NCBI GenBank assembly: GCA_020062605.1
Contig: JAGUWA010000306.1
Coordinates: 1-11,448 of the forward strand
Direction of reading: 5' to 3'
Length of the DNA stretch: 11,448 bases
Source: Parvibaculum sp.
GTDB lineage: Bacteria > Pseudomonadota > Alphaproteobacteria > Parvibaculales > Parvibaculaceae
The position numbers and the translations under genes were made by a program. Shown in pieces: positions 5,610 to 10,906 of the stretch; within the stretch, counting starts at the first letter, position 1, and every line of letters starts with the position of its first letter. The notes beneath the pieces were generated by a model. That model was not told where the DNA came from and did no database searches. It was given only the letters and a program-made list of their open reading frames with translations.

Positions 5610-6968
5610 TTAATCCACCCTGTAGACCGGAAAGCAGTCGCGGATCGCCTGCGCCTTTGCGATGTCTCCCGTCAGCGTCGCGCCGTGTTCGGCAACGGCA
5701 TCGGCAAGCGACACGCCATCCCTGAAGATCGTCTGCAGCGTTTGCCAGTCGAGCGTCAGCGCAGCGTCGAAAGCGGCGGGCGCCTTGAAATCGATTTCGA
5801 CGCGCGAGGCATGGACGCGCAGGGTTGCGGGCAACGGTCCGTGGCCGGAGATGGTGAGTGCGAGCGTGGCGTCGAGCCCGCGCGCCTTGCGGCGCTGGAA
5901 GGTGAGTGTCAGGCCGAAGAGGAAGGAGAAGGGATTGTCGGACGGAATATTGTAGTCGACGACCTTCACCTCTTTCGTCTTGAGGCGCTTCGGCACGCTG
6001 TCCTCGGCATCCGAGTTTTTCAGCACATAGACGGTTTCGGATTTGGCGAGCAGCGGATCGAGGAGCCGCTTGCGGTATTCGACCTTGTCTTCCATGTAGG
6101 GTCCGAGCACGTCGGAGCCTGCCGGGCAGACGCTCAGGCAATAGGCCGCCTTGTAGCCCGGCTTGAAGGAAAGACTCTGCCACATGGAAACGCTTTCGCC
6201 GGGCGGCACGCGCGCGTCGTAGTCGTCGGCGTCCTTCGCTTCCACGACTTCATGCACCCAGTCGACAAAGCCGCCCATGAACTCGCGGTAGTTGTGGGTG
6301 TAGCAGGCGGAGAAATTGAAGCTGCCGTCCATGCCGATCGCTTCCACCGGGCAGGCGGCGACGCAAAGCTTGCAGTCGAGGCAGGGGGCGTAGTCGAACG
6401 GCACCGAGACTTCGTCGAGGGCGCGGTCGATGACGATGGTGCCGAGCAGGATGAAGCTGCCGAAGCGCGGATGGATGACGTTGCGGTGAAGCCCCATGCG
6501 CCCGAGCCCGGCCGCCTCCGCAATCGGTTTATGCGAGATCACCCGCATGCCGGCCGGATAGGCCTGCGCTTCCATCGGGAAGGCGGCCGCCGGATTGACC
6601 GCGCCGATGCCCATATTCTCGAGACGGCGCACGGCGCGGCGCGCGACATGGTTCACCTCGTCATAGGTCTGGTGGAACTCTTCGTTCACGACCGAGCGGA
6701 CGGAGGTTCGCACCGTGTCGCGGTTCATGCGGACGACGAAACTGACAAGCGTCTGCGCGCCGGGAAGCAGCGCGCCGATCCACACCTGCTGGTCGGCGAC
6801 CGCAGGGTTTGAAACCGCGACAAAGCCGCAATCGTCCGCGCCGCAGTCGAGCATCAATTCGCGCAGGCTTGCGGATGTGAGCGGCCGGCGGTCCACCGCG
6901 TTTTCGTTTGCGCGCCAGCGCGCCACATCGGGGTGTTCCTCGCCACCTGCCGCAAGATCGTGCGCCAT
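5610..6968 (-). CDS. 4Fe-4S reductase (QueG/reductive-dehalogenase-like) fused to SCP2-like domain
   Basis: A 452-residue protein with three parts. Residues 30-190 resemble the N-terminal domain of epoxyqueuosine reductase and reductive dehalogenases, including GLGRMGLHRNVIHPRFGSF (154-172), akin to the conserved GxxGxN...GS segment. Residues 196-207 are a ferredoxin motif CLDCKLCVAACP (C196, C199, C202, C206). Further cysteines C222, C277 and C281 (CLSVCP) may complete a second cluster, though with one ligand fewer than the classic CxxCxxxCP. Residues about 355-446 look like an SCP2 sterol-carrier domain, a lipid-binding fold. No Tat signal is seen, so it is likely cytoplasmic. AGAGGAGAG precedes the ATG. 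True queG is unlikely given this C-terminal domain and the MarR-controlled promoter; reduction of a hydrophobic or electrophilic compound is a guess. Confidence 0.8.
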   Translation of the reverse strand: MAHDLAAGGEEHPDVARWRANENAVDRRPLTSASLRELMLDCGADDCGFVAVSNPAVADQQVWIGALLPGAQTLVSFVVRMNRDTVRTSVRSVVNEEFHQTYDEVNHVARRAVRRLENMGIGAVNPAAAFPMEAQAYPAGMRVISHKPIAEAAGLGRMGLHRNVIHPRFGSFILLGTIVIDRALDEVSVPFDYAPCLDCKLCVAACPVEAIGMDGSFNFSACYTHNYREFMGGFVDWVHEVVEAKDADDYDARVPPGESVSMWQSLSFKPGYKAAYCLSVCPAGSDVLGPYMEDKVEYRKRLLDPLLAKSETVYVLKNSDAEDSVPKRLKTKEVKVVDYNIPSDNPFSFLFGLTLTFQRRKARGLDATLALTISGHGPLPATLRVHASRVEIDFKAPAAFDAALTLDWQTLQTIFRDGVSLADAVAEHGATLTGDIAKAQAIRDCFPVYRVD

Positions 6969-6995
6969 ACCCGGCTCTCCTCTGTTTCTTATGAA

Positions 6996-7009
6996 AGTGT
7001 ATATACACT
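6996..7009. promoter_or_regulatory. MarR operator at the 4Fe-4S reductase promoter (site 2)
   Basis: AGTGTATATACACT is a perfect 14-bp palindrome. Its core GTGTA-TA-TACAC matches the marR-type site at 5029-5040 base for base outside the 2-bp centre. It overlaps the -10 box of the reductase promoter, consistent with repression. Confidence 0.7.
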
Positions 7010-7027
7010 ATAGGGAAATGGATTCAA
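6998..7027 (-). promoter_or_regulatory. Promoter of the 4Fe-4S reductase gene
   Basis: On the minus strand TTGAAT (7022-7027, 4 of 6) and TATACA (6998-7003) are 18 bp apart, within the tolerated spacing. The -10 is inside the palindromic operator. Confidence 0.5.
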
Positions 7028-7117
7028 GAGGCCCGGGGTGCCGTCATGGACCCGGTTGGCCGCAGCGGTGTTTTATGGAAAGCGGCGCGTGCCGTGGCGA
7101 TGGGTACCGCCATCGAA

Positions 7118-7146
7118 TTGCCTGAAAGCGGGGCTTTCTTCAAAAT
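7118..7146 (+). promoter_or_regulatory. Candidate promoter of the lipoprotein gene with palindromic spacer
   Basis: TTGCCT (7118-7123) and CAAAAT (7141-7146) are 17 bp apart. The spacer contains a perfect inverted repeat GAAAGC-GGG-GCTTTC (7124-7138), which could be an operator or, if transcribed from further upstream, a small hairpin. The leader would be about 38 nt. Confidence 0.35.
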
Positions 7147-7190
7147 CAGGCATTCGTGCCGGAGACAGCTCACGACAACGGGAGAGAGAC

Positions 7191-7706
7191 ATGACTTTTT
7201 CGCTCAAACACCTGCTCGGCTCGGTGGCGATTGCCGCGCTGGTGATGGTTGCGGCCTGCGACCAGAACGAAGAGGAAAAGGCTGCCGACGCGACGGCGGA
7301 GGAAGCGCCTGCCGTCGACAATGCCGTTCCGATGACGGCGGAGCCCGGCGCGGTCGACAGCGCCGTGCCGGAAGGCGACATGCCCGACAGCAGCATGCCC
7401 GGGAGCGAGATGGATGAAAGCGACATGTCGATGGGCGAGGAAGCGGCGGCCGAGGGCGCGGATGCCGAAACCATCACCGGTGCGGCCGACGAAGCGGCGG
7501 CCGGTTGCCAGGCCGCAGCCGATGCGCTCGGCGTCTGGATCGGCAAGTCCTATGACGAAGCCAAAGGCGATATCGAGACGGGTGAGGGCGTGGCGACGAT
7601 CCGGGTGGTCCGTCCCGATCAGGCGGTGACGCAGGACTTCCGTCCCGATCGGCTCAATGTCGAACTCGACGCGGAAGACAAGGTCACGCGCATCTATTGC
7701 GGCTGA
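7191..7706 (+). CDS. Lipoprotein with C-terminal I78-type peptidase inhibitor domain
   Basis: A 171-residue protein. Residues 1-23 are a lipoprotein signal: Lys6, a hydrophobic core (LLGSVAIAALVM) and lipobox VAAC with Cys23 as the acylated residue. Asp24 at +2 is the inner-membrane retention signal in enterobacteria; whether it holds here is unknown. Residues 24-100 are an acidic, Ala/Met/Asp/Glu-rich linker with the near-repeat AVDNAVP (41-47) and AVDSAVP (54-60). Residues 106-171 match peptidase inhibitor family I78 (VWIGKSYDEAK; IRVVRPDQAVTQDFRPDRLN; RIYCG). Cys106 and Cys170 are placed like the disulfide-forming pair of the family. I78 proteins inhibit serine proteases such as elastase and subtilisin, so this may protect the envelope. 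GGGAGAGAG just before the ATG fixes the start; a longer in-frame upstream ATG (7038) would bury the signal peptide. It converges with the VOC gene 4 bases away. Confidence 0.88.
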   Translation: MTFSLKHLLGSVAIAALVMVAACDQNEEEKAADATAEEAPAVDNAVPMTAEPGAVDSAVPEGDMPDSSMPGSEMDESDMSMGEEAAAEGADAETITGAADEAAAGCQAAADALGVWIGKSYDEAKGDIETGEGVATIRVVRPDQAVTQDFRPDRLNVELDAEDKVTRIYCG

Positions 7707-7710
7707 GGGA

Positions 7711-8238
7711 CTATTTGACGGGGCGGATCGGATCCGTCCCGTCCCAGCCGATGGCGGCCTTGCGGATATGCTCGAAAAACTTGCCTTTCGCGCCGCTGAT
7801 GTCGGACATCTCGATCACCGTGCCGGGATGCGTCTCGGTGTCGAAATAGACGAAGCGGCCTTGCGGTCCGCCGATCTGTCCCTCGTGACCGACCTTGAAG
7901 CCCGCGGCGATGGCGCGGTCGTAGGCAGCCTGGTAATCGGTCGTCCACCAGGACATGTGCTGCAGGCCTTCGCGGCCCGCATTCAGGAAATCCATTTACA
8001 TGGAGGGCGCGTCGTTGCGCTGCTGGATGAGTTCGATCTGGAGATCGCCCGTATTGCCGAGCGCGATGCTCATTTCGACCGGCGAGGGCTCGCCGCGATA
8101 GGTGAACCAGTCGCACTTCACGCGGTCGATATAATAGAAGGGCCCGACGCCCATCACTTCCGTCCAGTGCTTCAGCGCCGCCTCGATGTCGCGCACGACA
8201 TAGCCGTTCTGGCAGACTTTTCCGAAAAAGCGGCTCAT
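7711..8238 (-). pseudogene. VOC-family (glyoxalase/bleomycin-resistance-like) gene split by an in-frame TAA
   Basis: Read through, this is one VOC protein of about 175 residues with the two expected modules: residues 1-80 (start MSRFFGKVCQNGYVVRDIE) and a second half with GREGLQH, FDTETHPGTVIEMSD. A TAA at 7996-7998 interrupts them in the same frame, with no frameshift. Relatives usually have Tyr there (APSMY..DFL), so a single base change of TAC or TAT would explain it. The codons read ATG-TAA-ATG, so translation could restart immediately and give 80- and 94-residue halves, each one beta-alpha-beta module. GGAG lies 7 bases before the first ATG; none is evident for the second. The possible metal ligands Glu (LQIEL), His (GLQH) and Glu (VIEM) remain, while the usual N-terminal His is Gln or Asn. 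It lies 11 bp after ccdB. A sequencing error is possible. Confidence 0.75.
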
Positions 8239-8249
8239 GGGTGTCTCCG

Positions 8250-8567
8250 TCAGATACCGGTCACGAGAAAATCGACCGCGGCGACGATGTCGTAGCGATG
8301 TGCCTCTGCATTGGCGAGCGCCGGCGCGGCAAGAGTTCGTTTCGGCAACGCCGCCATTTGCTGAATGAGCAATACATGCGGCTCGCCTTCAATGTCGATG
8401 ACCGGGTTGAGGCGCGGCACGGCGCCCCGGTAATGCTGCGCGGGAACGAAGGGCGCGACCAGCCGCGTATTGAGGTCGCTCAGGAGATCGGCCTGCAATT
8501 CGATGACATAGGGAAGCGCGTCGCGCGTTCGCGGCTCCGGATTGGCGTGAATGTCGAAAGCTGCCAT
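8250..8567 (-). CDS. ccdB: CcdB-family gyrase-poison toxin
   Basis: A 105-residue toxin of the CcdB fold, which traps DNA gyrase on cleaved DNA when not neutralised by CcdA. Family segments are LPYVIELQADLLSDLNTRLV (18-37), PRLNPVIDIEG, LLIQQMAALPKRTL and the C-terminal helix IVAAVDFLVTGI. The last residues carry the gyrase contact: F-plasmid CcdB ends Trp-Gly-Ile, here Thr-Gly-Ile, as I recall for chromosomal relatives such as the Vibrio one, so it may be active. The start codon overlaps the ccdA stop by one base (TGATG), which implies translational coupling. Length is normal and no lesion is seen. Confidence 0.93.
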   Translation of the reverse strand: MAAFDIHANPEPRTRDALPYVIELQADLLSDLNTRLVAPFVPAQHYRGAVPRLNPVIDIEGEPHVLLIQQMAALPKRTLAAPALANAEAHRYDIVAAVDFLVTGI

Positions 8568-8794
8568 CAGAAGGACCGGAACTCTTCGCCGAAGATTCCG
8601 GTCTCCTCGGTAAAGCGGTTATAGGCCTCGATCGCAGCCTTGTTTTCTTCCCGCCAGCGCGCCTCTTCGCGCTCCCGCACGCTCTTCGAAAGCGCCGCTT
8701 CCAGGACGGAGGAAAGGTTCACATGCTCCGCCTTCGCCCTGGCGAGGAGGTCCGCATCGACCGAGAGATTGACGGCTTTCTTTGGCATGCGCAT
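8567..8794 (-). CDS. ccdA: CcdA-family antitoxin and autorepressor
   Basis: A 75-residue antitoxin. Residues 5-40 (KKAVNLSVDADLLARAKA onwards) form a ribbon-helix-helix DNA-binding domain, and residues 45-75 (including WREENKAAIEAYNRF and the final GIFGEEFRSF) match the CcdB-wrapping tail of F CcdA. It is first gene of the unit ccdA-ccdB-VOC. Two starts are possible: ATG 8794 or ATG 8788 (MPKK), the latter closer to many relatives. Neither has a clear Shine-Dalgarno, and both lie in the first operator palindrome. A CATAGT -10-like element just upstream would place the transcript start close to the ATG, so a very short or absent leader is possible. It should repress its own promoter together with CcdB. 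Confidence 0.92.
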   Translation of the reverse strand: MRMPKKAVNLSVDADLLARAKAEHVNLSSVLEAALSKSVREREEARWREENKAAIEAYNRFTEETGIFGEEFRSF

Positions 8795-8833
8795 AGACTA
8801 TGCGCATTATTCATGCGCATCAAGTCAGCGCAT
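8787..8833. promoter_or_regulatory. ccd operator: three ATGCGCAT palindromes at 13-bp period plus degenerate fourth
   Basis: Perfect 8-bp palindromes ATGCGCAT occur at 8787-8794, 8800-8807 and 8813-8820, separated by 5-bp spacers AGACT and TATTC. The next 13-bp step, 8826-8833, reads CAGCGCAT, sharing 6 of 8 bases. The first copy contains the ccdA start codon. F CcdA is known to bind short palindromes repeated through its promoter, so CcdA tetramer or CcdA-CcdB chain binding here is a natural inference. Confidence 0.8.
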
Positions 8834-8856
8834 GAGCCGGAAGGGCCGCCAGGCGC

Positions 8857-8884
8857 TTGACGCGCCGGACTTTTCCCTTATAAA
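8857..8884 (+). promoter_or_regulatory. Strong sigma70-type promoter for rpmI-rplT
   Basis: TTGACG (8857-8862, 5 of 6) and TATAAA (8879-8884, 5 of 6) with a 16-bp spacer. Transcription would begin near 8891, giving a leader of about 130 nt before rpmI. It is the best promoter match in the window, as expected for ribosomal protein genes. Confidence 0.75.
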
Positions 8885-8940
8885 TCCGCGCCTTCGGGGT
8901 GGCCCGGCCTGTAGGGCATGCCGTGACCGCCCGTAATGCC

Positions 8941-9000
8941 AAGACCCGGACCCGCAACCTGCCGAATTCTTCAATGAATTCAAGGTCTTCAATAGCGGGT
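8941..9000 (+). promoter_or_regulatory. Structured rpmI leader, possible pseudoknot operator
   Basis: AAGACC (8941-8946) pairs with GGTCTT (8984-8989), and ACCCGC (8950-8955), inside that loop, pairs with GCGGGT (8995-9000) outside it: pseudoknot topology. Within the loop GAATTC-TTCAAT-GAATTC (8964-8981) forms a hairpin. TCTTCAAT is repeated directly at 8968 and 8986. In E. coli a pseudoknot in the rpmI leader is bound by L20 to repress translation, so an equivalent here is plausible but unproven. Confidence 0.35.
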
Positions 9001-9021
9001 TCCCAAAACACGGAGAGCAAA

Positions 9022-9222
9022 ATGCCCAAGCTGAAGACCAAAAGCGGGACCAAGAAGCGCTTCAAGCTCACCGCTTCAGGCAAGGTCAAACGCGGTCAGA
9101 CCGGCAAGCGCCATGGAATGATCAAGCGGACCAACAAGCAGATCCGGAACAAGCGCGGGACGACCATCATGGCGGATGCCGATGCCGCCCGCGTGATCAA
9201 AAACTTCATGCCTTACGCGTGA
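9022..9222 (+). CDS. rpmI: 50S ribosomal protein L35
   Basis: A 66-residue, strongly basic protein with the L35 hallmark MPKLKTKSGTKKRFKLTASG, then KRHGMIKRT and a C-terminal MPYA. CGGAGAG lies 4 bases before the ATG; the upstream in-frame extension to 8899 includes the promoter leader and is not coding. It is cotranscribed with rplT 29 bp downstream. No infC lies upstream here, unlike the infC-rpmI-rplT order of many bacteria. Confidence 0.98.
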   Translation: MPKLKTKSGTKKRFKLTASGKVKRGQTGKRHGMIKRTNKQIRNKRGTTIMADADAARVIKNFMPYA

Positions 9223-9251
9223 ACCGGAACACCTGAAGAGGAGCTGAACAC

Positions 9252-9608
9252 ATGTCGCGCGTCAAACGGGGCGTTACCGCCCATGCCCGGCACCGCAAGA
9301 TCATCAAGAAGGCGAAGGGCTATTACGGCCGTCGCAAGAATACCTTCCGCACGGCCAACCAGGCCGTCGAGAAGGCCGGCCAATATGCCTATCGCGACCG
9401 TCGCACGAGGAAGCGCAACTTCCGCGCGCTCTGGATCCAGCGCATCAACGCCGGCGTCCGCGAGCACGGCCTGACCTATTCGCGATTTATCGACGGCCTC
9501 GCCAAGGCTGGCATCGAGGTGGACCGCAAGGTTCTCTCCGATCTCGCCATCCATGAGCCCGAGGCCTTCAAGGCTCTGGTCACCCAGGCGCAGGCTGCCC
9601 TGCAGTAA
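9252..9608 (+). CDS. rplT: 50S ribosomal protein L20
   Basis: A 118-residue protein, normal length. The basic N terminus MSRVKRGVTAHARHRKIIKK and GYYGRRKNTFRTANQAVEKA, then RKRNFRALWIQRINAGVR, are L20 signatures. The protein binds 23S rRNA early in 50S assembly through its long N-terminal helix. In several bacteria it also represses its own operon by binding the leader mRNA. GAAGAGGAG ends 8 bases before the ATG. It ends the ribosomal pair; pheS begins 206 bp on in the same direction. Confidence 0.98.
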   Translation: MSRVKRGVTAHARHRKIIKKAKGYYGRRKNTFRTANQAVEKAGQYAYRDRRTRKRNFRALWIQRINAGVREHGLTYSRFIDGLAKAGIEVDRKVLSDLAIHEPEAFKALVTQAQAALQ

Positions 9609-9647
9609 GGCTGCCTCGCACGACGCCAGAGCCGGTCACCCGTCCGG

Positions 9648-9742
9648 GGCCCGCATGGGAGCATGCGTGCCGCTCTCGGGGGTGAGGCGGATCGCCGGTC
9701 GATAGCATCGTTCGCACGCCGTTCGCTCATGTCACCCGAGAG
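9648..9742 (+). other. Structured rplT-pheS intercistronic region
   Basis: Two stems are visible. GGCCCGCATG (9648-9657) pairs with CATGCGTGCC (9662-9671) over 9 of 10 positions with a GGAG tetraloop. CTCTCGGGggTGA (9673-9685) pairs with TCACCCGAGAG (9732-9742), the two lower-case G bases bulged, closing a 46-nt loop. No T-tract follows either, and no Phe-rich leader peptide like E. coli pheM is seen, so a classic attenuator is not supported. It may be an RNA processing or stability element. Confidence 0.45.
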
Positions 9743-9814
9743 CTTGCCGAGATGCAGGCACCGGGCGATTTGAGAGAACCCGTATCCGCGAAACGACCAG
9801 AAGCCGGTGAAAAG

Positions 9815-10906
9815 ATGACCGACAGCGCCGATCTCGAAAAACTCGAAGCGGAATTCACTGCGGCGATTGCCGATGCGGTGGATATCGACACGCTTGAGGC
9901 CGTGCGCGTGGCCGCGCTCGGAAAGAAGGGCCGCGTCTCCGACCTCATGAAGGGGCTGGGCGCCATGTCGCCCGAGGAGCGCAAGGAAATGGGGCCGCGT
10001 CTCAACGGCCTCAAGGACCGGCTGACGGACGCGATTGCCGTGCGCAAGGATGCGCTGCATGAAGCGGCACTCGAAGCGCGGCTGGCGGGCGAGAAGATCG
10101 ACGTGACGCTGCCCGTGCGGCCTTCCGCGCTGGAGACGGGCCGCATCCATCCGCTTTCCCAGGTATGGGACGAAGTGGTCGCGATCTTCGCCGATATGGG
10201 CTTTGCCGTGGAGCAGGGCCCCGACATCGAGACCGATCACTACAATTTCGGCGCGCTGAATTTCCCCGAAGGCCATCCCGCGCGCGAAATGCACGACACC
10301 TTCTATTTCGAGCCGGATGCGAGCGGCGCGCGCAAGCTGCTGCGCACGCATACGAGCCCCGTGCAGGTGCGCACCATGGAGGCGGGCAAGCCGCCTTTCC
10401 GCTTCATCTGCCCCGGCCGCACCTATCGCTGCGACAGCGACCAGACGCATACGCCGCAATTCCACCAGATCGAGGGTCTCGTCGTCGACGAAACCACGCA
10501 TCTCGGCCACCTCAAATGGACGCTGGAGGAATTCCTGCGCGCCTTCTTCGAAGTGGGGGGCGTGGAGCTCCGCATGCGCCCGAGCTTCTTCCCCTTCACC
10601 GAACCTTCGATGGAAGTCGATGTGCGCTGCGCGCGGCTCGGCAACGAAATCCGCATCGGCGAAGGCGATGACTGGCTGGAAATTCTCGGCTGCGGCATGG
10701 TCCATCCGAATGTGCTGCGCTCGTCCGGCATCGACCCGGAGAAATATCAGGGCTTCGCCTTCGGCATGGGGATCGACCGGATCGCCATGCTGAAATACGG
10801 CATCCCGGATCTGCGCGCCTTTTTCGAGAGCGATCTGCGCTGGCTGAAGCATTACGGCTTTGCGCCGCTCGATGTGCCGACGCTCGCGGGAGGGCTCTCG
10901 TCGTGA
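9815..10906 (+). CDS. pheS: Phenylalanine-tRNA ligase alpha subunit
   Basis: Class II aminoacyl-tRNA synthetase catalytic subunit; forms the alpha2-beta2 enzyme with PheT. The 363-residue length is typical. An N-terminal coiled coil (1-90, tRNA binding) precedes the catalytic core. Motif 1 begins HPLSQVWDE at residue 112. GRTYRCDSD (201-209) is motif 2, with FHQIEGL just after. GMGIDRIAML (317-326) is motif 3, with the ATP-binding Arg322. The start at 9815 is preferred over an upstream ATG (9752) because GGTGA precedes it and MTDSADLEKLE matches the family start. The stop overlaps the pheT start by 4 bases, so the subunits are translationally coupled. Confidence 0.98.
   Translation: MTDSADLEKLEAEFTAAIADAVDIDTLEAVRVAALGKKGRVSDLMKGLGAMSPEERKEMGPRLNGLKDRLTDAIAVRKDALHEAALEARLAGEKIDVTLPVRPSALETGRIHPLSQVWDEVVAIFADMGFAVEQGPDIETDHYNFGALNFPEGHPAREMHDTFYFEPDASGARKLLRTHTSPVQVRTMEAGKPPFRFICPGRTYRCDSDQTHTPQFHQIEGLVVDETTHLGHLKWTLEEFLRAFFEVGGVELRMRPSFFPFTEPSMEVDVRCARLGNEIRIGEGDDWLEILGCGMVHPNVLRSSGIDPEKYQGFAFGMGIDRIAMLKYGIPDLRAFFESDLRWLKHYGFAPLDVPTLAGGLSS

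Noticed and set aside
5538..6812. Long plus-strand open frame across the 4Fe-4S reductase gene
   Set aside because: Antisense shadow of a GC-rich gene: no recognisable domain, while the minus strand encodes a clear cysteine motif and start signals.
8899..9021. N-terminal extension of the rpmI frame upstream of 9022
   Set aside because: L35 begins at MPKLKTK with a good ribosome site; the extension lies in the leader downstream of the promoter.
9476..10852. Long minus-strand open frame covering the gap and most of pheS
   Set aside because: Antisense shadow of pheS, with low-complexity composition and no family match.
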